Source: Bremerella cremea (GTDB lineage Bacteria; Planctomycetota; Planctomycetia; Pirellulales; Pirellulaceae). From it: a stretch of DNA of 48,785 nucleotides. Where the stretch lies: the NCBI RefSeq assembly GCF_003335505.1, contig NZ_QPEX01000042.1, positions 1-48,785 of the forward strand. The letters run 5' to 3'. Under the pieces are notes generated by a model. The model was not told where the DNA came from and ran no database searches. It saw only the letters and a list, made by a program, of their open reading frames with translations. Numbering within the stretch: position 1 is the first letter of the stretch; each line of letters begins with the position of its first letter. Made by a program: the position numbers and the translations under genes. Of this stretch, positions 24,335 through 32,266 are shown piece by piece.

Positions 24335-24913
24335 TCAGCCCGCCCGCTTCCCGTATCGCCACACGGTTTGACGGCTGACTTCGAGATGCTGAGCAATCTC
24401 GGCATCGGACCATCCACGGCCGCGAAGCTCTGCAACCTTGGCAGGGCTTGCCTTCGTTGCCCCTGGCTTCCGACCTTTGTAGACGCCTTTCTGCTTGGCT
24501 GCCTCGATACCAGCCGCCTGACGCTCTCTGCGTGTCTCTTGCTCCATCTCAGCCACGCCAAGCAGCACGGCCGCCATCATCTTACCCACGGTGCCTGTAA
24601 GGTCGATTTGCTGGGTCACGCTGACGACCCTAATACCTTTGTCCGTCCATTGACAGAGCACGTCCAGGCCGTCTCTAAGCTTGCGTGAAAGACGATCAAG
24701 ACGCCAAACGACCACGGACCCGATACGCCCCGCGAAGATGTCGGCTTGAAGCTTCTCAAAGCCTGGACGGTCCAGGTTATCACCGGTCTGCTTGTCGGTA
24801 TACCACTCGACATCGGTGATTCCGTTTCCTTTTAGCCATCGCTGAATCTCACGACTTTGGCCAGCTTCGTTCTGTCCGACTGTCGACACCCGAACGTAAA
24901 CAGCCGTCTTCAT
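24335..24913 (-). CDS. Serine recombinase (resolvase/invertase)
   Basis: A 192-aa small serine recombinase. Residues are the nucleophile S10 in YVRVSTVGQ, R8, the DRLSR motif at 73-77 after VVVWRL, and helix E near GKMMAAVLLGVAEMEQETRRERQAAG (110-135). The C-terminal HTH DAEIAQHLEVSRQTVWRYGK (170-189) binds the site. The length matches the resolvase/invertase group rather than large integrases. Possible jobs are resolving multimers of the element or inverting a segment. The palindromes just upstream (24929-25008) could be its binding sites. Confidence 0.92.
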   Translation of the reverse strand: MKTAVYVRVSTVGQNEAGQSREIQRWLKGNGITDVEWYTDKQTGDNLDRPGFEKLQADIFAGRIGSVVVWRLDRLSRKLRDGLDVLCQWTDKGIRVVSVTQQIDLTGTVGKMMAAVLLGVAEMEQETRRERQAAGIEAAKQKGVYKGRKPGATKASPAKVAELRGRGWSDAEIAQHLEVSRQTVWRYGKRAG

Positions 24914-24928
24914 GGTGCGTGCCTCTCA

Positions 24929-25008
24929 GTGAAGGTGTTTCACTTTGAGTATACCCTAGACACCACGGCTAGCAAGCTACTTTCTGACACTATTCCTAAG
25001 GACTTAGG
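24929..25008. promoter_or_regulatory. Inverted repeats between resolvase and NUMOD1-like gene
   Basis: The 119-bp divergent intergenic region contains GTGAA-ggtgt-TTCAC (24929-24943) and CCTAAG-ga-CTTAGG (24995-25008). They are candidates for resolvase crossover sites or operators serving both divergent promoters. The assignment is by position only. Confidence 0.35.
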
Positions 25009-25032
25009 GCCGAATTTCACAAGAGACCCTAA

Positions 25033-25488
25033 ATGAAACACTCCATGGCCAAGAAGCGAAAACGAACAGAATACTTTCGCGAGTACCGACGAAAGAACCG
25101 CGAACGCCTACTCGCGCAGAAGGCCGCCAAGAGGCGAGATGCAAGACTCTGGCAGGCTAAACGCACTGGCGACCATTGTCTCTACGTGGGCCGTCAGGGA
25201 CTCGCCTGGGGGCGTTCCGAGGCTGTTCCAGAAGGTGCCCAAATTTTGCTAAGTGGCCTGCCGTGGTTGGACGCTCAAGCGATTGTGGTTCACGTTGCAG
25301 GCAAGCGAGGCAGAGCGGTTGAACGAGTCTCACCGGACGGCAGCAAGATTCAATTCGTCTCGATCAAGTCAGCCGAGAAAGAAACCGGCATCGGGAGGGG
25401 AACTATCGGCCGAAGGCTTCGAGACGGTCGTGTGGATAACCAGGGCTGCATCTGGCGTGGTGCGCCACCACACCCCAACGACATCTAA
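25033..25488 (+). CDS. NUMOD1-like DNA-binding protein, 151 aa
   Basis: The N-terminus is very basic (KKRKRTEYFREYRRKNRERLLAQKAAKRRD). The C-terminal 45 residues, VSPDGSKIQFVSIKSAEKETGIGRGTIGRRLRDGRVDNQGCIWR, read like a NUMOD1 repeat: a strand, the SIKSAEKETGI helix-turn-helix, then an aromatic end. This module gives DNA binding to GIY-YIG and HNH homing endonucleases. No GIY-YIG, HNH or LAGLIDADG catalytic motif is visible, so it is probably a stand-alone DNA binder or a fragment of a homing enzyme. It lies just ahead of the origin-like repeats and could bind them; that is inference. Confidence 0.6.
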   Translation: MKHSMAKKRKRTEYFREYRRKNRERLLAQKAAKRRDARLWQAKRTGDHCLYVGRQGLAWGRSEAVPEGAQILLSGLPWLDAQAIVVHVAGKRGRAVERVSPDGSKIQFVSIKSAEKETGIGRGTIGRRLRDGRVDNQGCIWRGAPPHPNDI

Positions 25489-25539
25489 CCGCGCAAGGCG
25501 TTGGTGTGGGGCGATTCAGGCGAAGTAATGGTTCCGGGG

Positions 25540-25759
25540 GATTGAAAATCCAAACCCTCACTCGCAAGTCAGGCTCTGCAAAAGCTTTAGATATTTAAAG
25601 AGGGTTTGGGGGTTTAGAAGAGAGTTCAGTTTCAAATCTTCTATCTAACTTAAGAGAACATATCTTGGCGAAGAGTGCTTTCAAAACCCTCAAACCCTCA
25701 TCAAGAACGCAACCGGTGAGCCTTCAACCACTTGCGAGTGAGGGTTTCGTTTTCCAATC
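25540..25759. other. Candidate origin of the 13.7-kb element: inverted repeats with AAACCCTC iterons
   Basis: An 18-bp perfect inverted repeat pairs 25552-25569 with 25730-25747, and the match extends imperfectly to 30 bp at both sides (25540, 25759). Inside are further AAACCCTC words: one inverted at 25600-25607, a near copy at 25608-25615, and two tandem copies spaced 8 bp at 25684-25699. The centre is AT-rich. No convincing gene occupies 25489-25900. The block lies about 0.5 kb ahead of an SF3 primase/helicase, the expected place for a P4-like replication origin. Confidence 0.6.
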
Positions 25760-25900
25760 CCTCCTACTGATAAATAAACTTCTGATCCTGAACGGACCTT
25801 GGATTTTGGCGGATAGTAAGGGTAGAGAAAGCCATTTCCGACATCCTCCGGAGCGTCCGTCACGGCTCCAAGATGTCTCCCCAACCAACGAGGTCATTCC

Positions 25901-26170
25901 GTGACGATCATCGAATTCTTAGCAGCCTGCTACCACCCCAACCCAATCGGGCAAGTCAAAATCAAAGACGCCCATCTCGCGTACCTTGCGACGCTGCCGG
26001 AACGAGAGCGAAGACTTTGCCCTCGCTGGAAGTTTGCTGACGAGGTCTCACGCCATCTACCTGTCGGACGCGACTCTGACAAGGTTCTTTCCATTGGCGG
26101 TATCTCTAGCCAGCCGCCTAACGCTTGGACTGTCACCGAAGACGGTCGTCTACGCCTGCAACAAACCTAA
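25901..26170 (+). CDS. Hypothetical protein, 89 aa
   Basis: GTG start with GAGG upstream (MTIIEFLAACYHPNPIG...). It is short, basic to neutral, with a possible HTH-like segment in the middle (RRLCPRWKFADEVSRHLPVG). A strong terminator-like hairpin follows at 26200, which supports a real transcription unit. No family is recognised. It lies between the putative origin and the helicase gene. Confidence 0.5.
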   Translation: MTIIEFLAACYHPNPIGQVKIKDAHLAYLATLPERERRLCPRWKFADEVSRHLPVGRDSDKVLSIGGISSQPPNAWTVTEDGRLRLQQT

Positions 26171-26199
26171 AACATGATCGGGACTGATCCCCCGCTCTG

Positions 26200-26245
26200 G
26201 GCTTCGCGCGGTTAAGTCGGTTCCCGCGCGGAGCCTTGTTTATTC
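26200..26245 (+). terminator. Rho-independent terminator or attenuator before the helicase gene
   Basis: GGCTTCGCGCGG (26200-26211) pairs with CCGCGCGGAGCC (26224-26235) as a 12-bp stem with one G-U pair and a 12-nt loop, followed by TTGTTTATTCTTTC. It lies about 30 bp before the helicase start, so it could also attenuate helicase expression. Confidence 0.75.
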
Positions 26246-26273
26246 TTTCAGCCAACCGACAACGAACTGACCC

Positions 26274-27965
26274 ATGAAAAACCCACCTCAAACCCTGGGC
26301 GAAGTGGTCCAGAAATTCTCCCACATTGAAGTCACAGAAGACATTTCGCTCGATACCCCTGTCAGCGTGGAAGACGGACGCATCTATTGCATTGCCTACC
26401 CAGGTGATTGTTGGCGTCGATCGCAAGAACGATTCTTCGCGCCGGTCTCCGTCGACCTTCATTGTGCCTCAATTGTCGAGCGACTAAAGCAAACGTCAAC
26501 TGGAAACGCATACCAGGGGGATGTCGAAGCGATTGAATCTACGATTCGACGCCTCGGTTACTCTTTTGACATCGAAGCTGTCCTTCGCTCTCGAAAGCTC
26601 GAACTCTTCGAGTGCAAGCACCGCATCTTTGTTCGTTGCCGTCGCCATGAAGACGATGGAAAACTTGCGTGGTCATCACCCCACCCCGAAAAGCATTGGG
26701 AGAAGTTTGTCTGTCCCGTACCGTATCAGCCACCTCTTACAATTAGTACCAGCACGCTCGAAGACATTGTTCGAGTCGTGGAGTTCGGTGAGAAGTCGGT
26801 ACCCATGGTCAAAACAACACGGCCCTCGGGTGATCACTGGTCATACCAAACTACCGGCAACGCCACCCGAGTCCTTATGCACGCACTACACTGCCGTCGA
26901 ACGGATGCAGAATCGCTTTATGGTGGGCTCATAACTCGCCCTTGGGAGGCCGTCTGCCAACCTTTCGGCCCTGAGTACCCTGGGGGGAGAAAATGGAACC
27001 TTAACGCCATCAATTGGGCGTTTGACCTAGAGCGATGCGAAGACTGGAAGGCCGAATGTGAGTACTGGCATGCTGTACTCTCCCACATCGGAGCGGACCT
27101 GGAACCACATTGTCGAGAACACGGATTTGAAAACGGTTGTAACTACGTGTTTTTCCTCCTGGCGTCAATCGTCCAGCAACCATTTGAGCCAACACCCTAC
27201 CTGTTCCTCTCCGGACCTGAAAACTCCGGTAAGAGCACGCTCCACGAGGGATTCGAGTTGCTGGTCAATCGTGGTGTCGTGAAAGCGGACCGGGCACTTA
27301 CTAGTCAGTCCGACTTCAACGGTGAGGTTGCCGACGCCCTGCTTTGCGTCGTCGAGGAGACGGACGTTGCACGTGTGCGTGGCGCGTACAACAAGATAAA
27401 AGAACTCGTCACCGCAAGGCGTATCTCGATTCGCAAAATGCGAACCGACTCTTATATGGTGGACAACATGACGCACTGGATTCAGTGCGCCAATGAAAGT
27501 CACGCTTGCCCGATGTTCGCATCTTCGACGCGAATTCAACCCATCTACGTGCCACGGCCACAACAAGACGTTCCAAAACAGCAACTAATGAAACACCTCA
27601 AGCAGGAGGGGCCCAAGTTCGCCTACGCCCTGGCAAATGCTACACTCCCTAAACAAAACGGGCGACTTGCCTTACCCATTATTGACACGCCGACACGCCA
27701 AAGGCTGATCGATATCAACCGCCCGGAGTGGGTCACGGCCATTCCGTATCTACTTGAAGACAACGACGAGTGGACCGGCACCGCGAACGACTTCGAAAAA
27801 GAAATGATCGAGAAGCATCTTACGCACGAACTGCCCCGTACCATGCGAAAGATCAAGTCGGGCCTTGCGTCCAACTCTGACTTTTTGGGGGCCCACTTCA
27901 TCGATTTTGAGATTCACAAACACGGCAATCATGCCCAACGCCTGACGCTTCGCCGAACGATATAA
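26274..27965 (+). CDS. Primase/helicase of the SF3 (D5/P4-like) group
   Basis: A 563-aa protein with a C-terminal superfamily 3 helicase: Walker A GPENSGKST at 314-322, Walker B ALLCVVEETD at 355-364, motif C HWIQCANESHACP at 401-413 and a likely arginine finger at R420. The N-terminal 300 residues do not show clear primase metal motifs but contain a Cys/His-poor globular region as in phage and satellite replication proteins. Such enzymes form hexamers that unwind DNA at a nearby origin. Paired with the inverted-repeat region at 25540-25759, it should replicate the excised element. A structured intergenic region follows immediately. Confidence 0.85.
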   Translation: MKNPPQTLGEVVQKFSHIEVTEDISLDTPVSVEDGRIYCIAYPGDCWRRSQERFFAPVSVDLHCASIVERLKQTSTGNAYQGDVEAIESTIRRLGYSFDIEAVLRSRKLELFECKHRIFVRCRRHEDDGKLAWSSPHPEKHWEKFVCPVPYQPPLTISTSTLEDIVRVVEFGEKSVPMVKTTRPSGDHWSYQTTGNATRVLMHALHCRRTDAESLYGGLITRPWEAVCQPFGPEYPGGRKWNLNAINWAFDLERCEDWKAECEYWHAVLSHIGADLEPHCREHGFENGCNYVFFLLASIVQQPFEPTPYLFLSGPENSGKSTLHEGFELLVNRGVVKADRALTSQSDFNGEVADALLCVVEETDVARVRGAYNKIKELVTARRISIRKMRTDSYMVDNMTHWIQCANESHACPMFASSTRIQPIYVPRPQQDVPKQQLMKHLKQEGPKFAYALANATLPKQNGRLALPIIDTPTRQRLIDINRPEWVTAIPYLLEDNDEWTGTANDFEKEMIEKHLTHELPRTMRKIKSGLASNSDFLGAHFIDFEIHKHGNHAQRLTLRRTI

Positions 27966-28198
27966 GACCGTACTCCCGCCAGTGAGAGAGGCAGCGGGAG
28001 GTAGCCAGCGGCAAGGCAACGCCCAGGCCTTCCCCTGGCATCTTACAACCTGGCACCGGTGACGGATGGTGCCACCCCGGCGATTCTAAGCGTCGGGAAT
28101 TTTATGAGCGCGGCAGCCGGGCGAAATATGGCTGTCGTTAGGGCGAGCGGTAACCGGTGGTGCCGCTCGCCCCTTCTTTCTCCCCTCAGGAGGTCCCA
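27966..28198 (+). ncRNA. Candidate structured RNA between helicase and ORFan operon
   Basis: This 233-nt gap has no gene but many nested stems: CCCGCC...GGCAGCGGG near its start, CCAGG-ccttcc-CCTGG near 28030, GGCACC...GGTGCC (about 28051-28072), CAGCC...GGCTG (about 28112-28134), and a 10-bp stem GGGCGAGCGG/CCGCTCGCCC at 28141-28150 and 28163-28172, followed by a pyrimidine run. The last stem could terminate readthrough or sequester upstream signals of the gene at 28199. It could be a cis-regulatory leader or a separate RNA; I do not recognise a known class. Confidence 0.45.
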
Positions 28199-28390
28199 AT
28201 GGACCAAAACTTCTTGACCCATGCGCAAGCAGCACGAGTGCTTCGCGACTACCCAGACGTTGCCAATCGTTGCGTCGTGCTGAGCTTCCTCCGCCATTGT
28301 CAGTCGGACCCCGAAGCACATTCTGTCGTGAGTCAGCTACGGCGTAATTGTCCGCAACTCTTCACTCCCCAACAAAGGAAAATCAATTGA
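28199..28390 (+). CDS. Small hypothetical protein, 63 aa, first gene of the overlapping operon
   Basis: ATG at 28199 with AGGAGGT five bases upstream, the strongest ribosome site of the cluster. The sequence MDQNFLTHAQAARVLRDYPDVANRCVVLSFLRHC has a helical, possibly HTH-like core, followed by a basic C-terminus. No family is recognised. Its TGA overlaps the TTG start of the next gene. Confidence 0.6.
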   Translation: MDQNFLTHAQAARVLRDYPDVANRCVVLSFLRHCQSDPEAHSVVSQLRRNCPQLFTPQQRKIN

Positions 28391-28623
28391 ATATCTATCG
28401 CACTGTCATCGATCACATGATGATCGAACCATTCTCCGCCCACGGTGAGAACGCTTGGCTTCTCAGCGTGCTCCAACTAGGGGGCCATCTCAACGTGACC
28501 GGCACCGGCAACCCCTTCAAGGCCGTTGTGTCCGATCTTCGCGACCGCAACATTGCCCCTTGTGCTGTTGCAAGGGTTGCCCAATTGCTCAACACGGCAT
28601 CCGAACAATGGGAGAGCCACTAA
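28387..28623 (+). CDS. Small hypothetical protein, 78 aa, TTG start
   Basis: Translation probably starts at the TTG at 28387 (MNIYRTVIDHMMIEPF), with AAAGGA about 7 bp upstream; Met11 and Met12 are alternatives. A Trp/Leu-rich middle (ENAWLLSVLQLGGHLNVTG) and a helical end (CAVARVAQLLNTASEQW) suggest a compact helical protein. The function is unknown. Start and stop overlap both neighbours, implying tight translational coupling. Confidence 0.55.
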   Translation: MNIYRTVIDHMMIEPFSAHGENAWLLSVLQLGGHLNVTGTGNPFKAVVSDLRDRNIAPCAVARVAQLLNTASEQWESH

Positions 28624-29261
28624 TGACTACACCCGATCCACGATGGTTCCATCCTGACGGACGCCTCAAGACATCCGATGAGCGAGACGCATACCGCCAA
28701 TCCGTTGAGCTTGCTAAGCGTCACGCGAAGCTTGCAGCTGAAGATGCGAAGGCCGAAGCCACGGAACCGCAAAGCCCGTTCGCCAACCAACTCAAGCTCC
28801 TGAAAAGCTCGCTGCTCTCCGCTCTCAACAAGGGTGAACGCGCAGGCATTCGCCGACGTATCGGCATGCTGGAAGCTGAGCAAGCCAAGTGGGAAGGCGA
28901 ACAGGAGGACGCGAAATGGCAGCAAGAGTTCGACGCAAGTCCCACCGCTAAGCTCGCTGTCGATAGCCTAGAAGTTGTTCGCAGAAGTGGCAGCGTGATC
29001 TACCCAACCCTTACGGAAGATCAACTGAATGAACTCAACAGCCTCTATGAGATGCGCCACCAGTTCCCCAGTGCGGAGTCATTCGGTCGACACTATTTCG
29101 ACTGCCTCCGGGTGATTGAAGAACAGGAAGCCACGGCTGCAAACAAGGCCGCCACCGATGCCCGCATCGAATCGGAACGCCTACAGGCTGAACAGGCAAG
29201 GCAACAGACGCGAGCACTGGAAGCCGAGCAACGCAAGTCCCAACTCCCAGAGGTGACCTAA
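28623..29261 (+). CDS. Coiled-coil hypothetical protein, 212 aa
   Basis: Starts at the ATG at 28623 within TAATG, with GGGAGAG upstream. It is rich in Ala, Glu, Lys and Arg with long helical stretches (KRHAKLAAEDAKAEATEPQ and the C-terminal RIESERLQAEQARQQTRALEAE), typical of coiled coils. A central block, LNSLYEMRHQFPSAESFGRHYFDCLRVIEEQE, is less repetitive. Phage-like scaffold or structural roles are possible but unproven. Its stop overlaps the next start (TAATG). Confidence 0.6.
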   Translation: MTTPDPRWFHPDGRLKTSDERDAYRQSVELAKRHAKLAAEDAKAEATEPQSPFANQLKLLKSSLLSALNKGERAGIRRRIGMLEAEQAKWEGEQEDAKWQQEFDASPTAKLAVDSLEVVRRSGSVIYPTLTEDQLNELNSLYEMRHQFPSAESFGRHYFDCLRVIEEQEATAANKAATDARIESERLQAEQARQQTRALEAEQRKSQLPEVT

Positions 29262-30088
29262 TGGACCTCACGAAGGAAGCCGAAACGGTTTGGCTCCACG
29301 AACCCGCGCGGCATTGGGTGTGGTGCCGTGAGCGTTTTCTCGATGAGGCCGTTGAACCATCTCAAACGATGTTCCCAGGCTGTCAGGTCGTCGCCTTCAC
29401 GAAGAGCTTCGAGAGTGTGATAACGCACTGGCAACCGCTTGGAGAGAGTTACATAGGCCTGGATCGGCCAAAGATCGTTCGCGTTTTCTACCGTGACGTG
29501 ATGGGCGATGTTGAAGGCCTTTCCCAGGATGCCCCACCCGAATCCGTCCGCCCCGTGCTCAACATTCGGCTGCATTCGCTACACCCAAGCCGCCACCGTG
29601 AAAAGACGGTGCCCGGCTTGGACGTGGTCGAATCGTCGCAACACTGGCACAACGTCTTTCGCGACTACTGGGTGGCCCATAATCTTATCGAAGCTGGCCC
29701 TGATCCAACCCCGGCGAAGGGTCGTCAACTCGACTACACGACCTCAAAGGAAATCGGCATCACGTGGCTATCGCCAGAGTTCAGAAAAGCCCGGTGGCTT
29801 CTCGAATCGGTAATGGGGAGACCTAAGGTCGAGGTCACCCCTGACTATCTCAATCATCACCGTTTGCGGATCGTCGCTTATGGCGTGAGCGCGCCCGGCC
29901 ATTGCCCCGGCAACTGTCGAGTGTGGGCCGTCCCCATCGGCTCCGATCCGTTCGGCGTTCCCGAATGGCGACCGGGGTGGCATTGCGTGCGGCCTCCCAT
30001 CGCAGGGCAGGCCAGCAAACCGCCACGCCGATTCAATTGGCCGACATCTCGCAAGGTGAAGACCCAGTTACGTGATGCCGTGCAATGA
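29261..30088 (+). CDS. Hypothetical protein, 275 aa, with CPGNC motif
   Basis: The largest gene of the coupled operon, with AGAGGTG upstream of the ATG. The protein is rich in Trp, His and Pro, with an apparently globular fold (WLHEPARHWVWCRERFLDEAV ... FRDYWVAHNLIEAGPDPTP ... HCPGNCRVWAVPIG). The two Cys in CPGNC plus nearby His residues could bind a metal. No recognised family, signal peptide or membrane segment. It overlaps both neighbours (TAATG before, ATGA after). It is a prime candidate for the effector or core subunit of whatever the operon encodes. Confidence 0.6.
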   Translation: MDLTKEAETVWLHEPARHWVWCRERFLDEAVEPSQTMFPGCQVVAFTKSFESVITHWQPLGESYIGLDRPKIVRVFYRDVMGDVEGLSQDAPPESVRPVLNIRLHSLHPSRHREKTVPGLDVVESSQHWHNVFRDYWVAHNLIEAGPDPTPAKGRQLDYTTSKEIGITWLSPEFRKARWLLESVMGRPKVEVTPDYLNHHRLRIVAYGVSAPGHCPGNCRVWAVPIGSDPFGVPEWRPGWHCVRPPIAGQASKPPRRFNWPTSRKVKTQLRDAVQ

Positions 30089-30198
30089 ACGACGACAAAG
30101 AACAACTACGCAAGGAGCTTCACAACGCCATCGTTGAGTACGCATGGCGACGAATTGATGAGGTTCGACGCGAGGAAATCATGAGAGAGGCCCAATGA
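30085..30198 (+). CDS. Micro-ORF, 37 aa, coupled in operon
   Basis: Starts ATGA-overlapped with the preceding stop and ends four bases into the next gene. It encodes MNDDKEQLRKELHNAIVEY followed by WRRIDEVRREEIMREAQ, a highly charged single helix. Perfect four-base overlaps at both ends in a coupled operon are the main support; it has only a weak ribosome site of its own. Confidence 0.5.
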   Translation: MNDDKEQLRKELHNAIVEYAWRRIDEVRREEIMREAQ

Positions 30199-30566
30199 AC
30201 TACCAACTACCGCAGAGGCTCCAGGAGGCCGTCTCACGGCACTCCCAGGTTCAAGACGTGTCGAGCCTCGAATCGGAGATGGCAGTCGCCAGGGCCCTGC
30301 TAGAGCAGGTTTCGGATAGTCCCTCCCTGGCAACCAGCCTGCTCCAAACCATCACCCGTCTGAGTCGCGAAATCGAACTGTCGATGCTACGCCGAAAGCA
30401 ACTCATCCACCGCGATGAGATGCTCCAACTGACTCAGCAACTGGTTGGGCTGTTCGTCCACGAGTTCCAAGGCACCCCTGGGTGGGAAGACAAGATTGAA
30501 CGGGTCTCCACCACGTTCGTGGGCATGCTCGCAGCCCCACGCGACGAAAACGGTAGTTTTGCCTAA
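30195..30566 (+). CDS. Helical hypothetical protein, 123 aa
   Basis: Starts at the ATG at 30195 with GAGAGG upstream, overlapping the micro-ORF. It is nearly all helical (ESEMAVARALLEQVSDSPS ... SREIELSMLRRKQLIHRDEMLQLTQQLVGLFVHEF), suggesting a coiled coil or a small four-helix protein. No family is recognised. It is the last gene of the six-gene coupled set. Confidence 0.55.
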   Translation: MNYQLPQRLQEAVSRHSQVQDVSSLESEMAVARALLEQVSDSPSLATSLLQTITRLSREIELSMLRRKQLIHRDEMLQLTQQLVGLFVHEFQGTPGWEDKIERVSTTFVGMLAAPRDENGSFA

Positions 30567-30625
30567 GTGGAAGAGGCGAACTAGACTTGCGATAGACAGT
30601 TTCGGCGTTTTTCGAGTCAAAGTCT

Positions 30626-30790
30626 ATGTGGACCTTCCTAATCTCAACTCTGATCATTGGCGTCTTTCTAAACGTCGTTCTTACGATCTACCTGATGGTC
30701 AGACCATCTCGCAAACGATCAGAAGAGAGCAACGACGTAGAGGTTTCGTATTGGGTTCTATTCCCCTGGGCAATCTGGCCTTGGAAGTGA
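30626..30790 (+). CDS. Possible small membrane protein, 54 aa
   Basis: An ATG-initiated frame encodes a hydrophobic segment (MWTFLISTLIIGVFLNVVL, then TIYLMV), a basic patch RPSRKRSEES and an aromatic end (YWVLFPWAIWPWK). A single transmembrane helix followed by Arg/Lys fits a small inner-membrane protein with an N-out/C-in topology. No good ribosome site is visible. A terminator starts three bases after the stop, which supports expression. It could be a holin-like or toxin-like peptide; undecided. Confidence 0.4.
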   Translation: MWTFLISTLIIGVFLNVVLTIYLMVRPSRKRSEESNDVEVSYWVLFPWAIWPWK

Positions 30791-30792
30791 AT

Positions 30793-30835
30793 GGAAAAAG
30801 GAAAGGCTGCTCCTAGCCGGGGCGGCCCTTTTTCC
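30793..30835 (+). terminator. Rho-independent terminator closing the ORFan operon
   Basis: GGAAAAAG (30793-30800) pairs with CTTTTTCC (30828-30835) and GGCTGC (30805-30810) with GCGGCC (30822-30827), with a 4-base bulge. The T run is part of the stem. It separates the operon from the ABC-3C genes. Confidence 0.8.
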
Positions 30836-30956
30836 TTACATGCACCGTGTAATCTCACCCAAAATGGCTTTCTGATCCGGTATCGCTCTCGAAAACCGTA
30901 CGGACTTGCATCGTCAACACCGTCCTATTTGGCGTCAAGTCACCCCCCTGCAATTT

Positions 30957-30981
30957 ACTTAACCTTAACCATCAGTTAAGT
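30957..30981. promoter_or_regulatory. Inverted repeat upstream of the ABC-3C operon
   Basis: ACTTAAC (30957-30963) and GTTAAGT (30975-30981) form a 7-bp inverted repeat in an AT-rich stretch 60 bp before the first ABC-3C gene. Position and symmetry suit an operator or promoter element. The remainder of 30840-31043 shows no gene. Confidence 0.4.
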
Positions 30982-31043
30982 TAAATGTTTTTCCTTACAA
31001 CAGCAATGGAGTGCTCCCAGTTGGAAAACAATTCAGCAGGTAA

Positions 31044-32255
31044 ATGAACGCCACGACCACGCCATCCTTGCTCCCCGAAGACCACTCCGCCGACAATTCA
31101 ATACTTGGATTCAAGTACCAAATTCGCTTTGCGCTCTATGAATTGCTACGCGCTTTGCGCAATTCGAATAACTCCGACGTTGCCATCGACATTGAGTGCA
31201 TCGACGACATTGACATTCACAGCCAAGGCACACTAACCAAACTTATCCAGACTAAACGAACAGCAACAGTCCTAACGAATTCTAGCGCGCCGCTCTGGAA
31301 GACGATCCGAATATGGAGCGAAGCTATTTCAGCCGGGACAATTGATGTCACATCCGAGGTAACGTTTGATCTCGTATCTACCTCACCTAGTCCCGATGAA
31401 ACAAGCATAGTTGGCCTTCTACAAGCAGCTGATGCCGACGAGTCTCGCGCGAAAGCCTTATCCCAGATGGTCGCTTTGGCAGAGAAGAAAAAGGGTCAAA
31501 AAACACTCGGGCGATGCTATCAAGCGTTTCTTTCGCTTTCCGACCACCAACGCAAGTACCTGATTGAGAGAATCTCGGTCATAACCAACGCAATGACTTT
31601 TGATGAATTGGACGCAGCAATTTGCAGACTCAACGTGCACGGTCCATCCGATAAACCCAAGCCGTTTGCACAAGTATTGTTTCGGCATTGGGAGATGCTT
31701 GTCGAATCGTATTTAAGAGAAAAAAAGTCAACACAAATTAGTTGGGATGCCCTTCAGGAAGTCTTACATGAAATTGCCTTGCAGTTCCAAGATGATAATT
31801 TGCCCACGGATTTCGAAGGAATGTTGAACGCTGCAATCCCCATAGAAATTGATGAGGGTCGCACATTTATTAGACAAATGCACGCGATCGATGCGACATT
31901 AGAACAGTGTAAGCAGGCGCAACGTGACTGGCTGAAGGCTGAACAACTAATGAGCTATTGGCAGCGACATCTGTTGATTCGCCCGGATGAGGCAATTTCG
32001 CATGAAAAGAGGCTGATCGAAGAATGCGAAATTCTACACCAAGATATCTCCATGGGTGGCGCGGGTACGGCAATAGAAAACGGGCGACAGGTTTTTCGTT
32101 GGGCGATCGTAACTGCGCCACACCTCGAAGCGATGAGAATACGCCACAAATGCGGTGAACCGTCTGTCGTTCGAGGTCGTTTTCATATGCTGGCGGATCA
32201 CCCAAAGCTTGGCTGGCATCCGGACTGGAAGTCGATATTCGCTCCTCCCACATAG
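31044..32255 (+). CDS. ABC-3C system component with Cap4-like nuclease N-terminus
   Basis: A 403-aa protein. Residues 20-75 contain LGFKYQIRFALYELL, then E51-x2-DD (54-55) and QTK at 69-71, the arrangement of the DUF4297/Cap4-like PD-(D/E)xK dsDNA endonucleases. The remaining 300 residues look like the C-terminal domain that defines the effector component of ABC three-component (ABC-3C) conflict systems, including the WxxHLLIRPDEAISHEKRLIEEC and GRFHMLADHPKLGWHPDW segments. Known families in this group are predicted to cut DNA when the ABC ATPase partner senses invasion. It heads a three-gene operon. The nuclease assignment is by motif only. Confidence 0.8.
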   Translation: MNATTTPSLLPEDHSADNSILGFKYQIRFALYELLRALRNSNNSDVAIDIECIDDIDIHSQGTLTKLIQTKRTATVLTNSSAPLWKTIRIWSEAISAGTIDVTSEVTFDLVSTSPSPDETSIVGLLQAADADESRAKALSQMVALAEKKKGQKTLGRCYQAFLSLSDHQRKYLIERISVITNAMTFDELDAAICRLNVHGPSDKPKPFAQVLFRHWEMLVESYLREKKSTQISWDALQEVLHEIALQFQDDNLPTDFEGMLNAAIPIEIDEGRTFIRQMHAIDATLEQCKQAQRDWLKAEQLMSYWQRHLLIRPDEAISHEKRLIEECEILHQDISMGGAGTAIENGRQVFRWAIVTAPHLEAMRIRHKCGEPSVVRGRFHMLADHPKLGWHPDWKSIFAPPT

Positions 32256-32266
32256 CACAGAAACCA

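Noticed and set aside
25665..25904. 79-aa open frame across the origin-like repeats
   Set aside because: It runs through the inverted repeats, has no ribosome site, and its composition is not protein-like.
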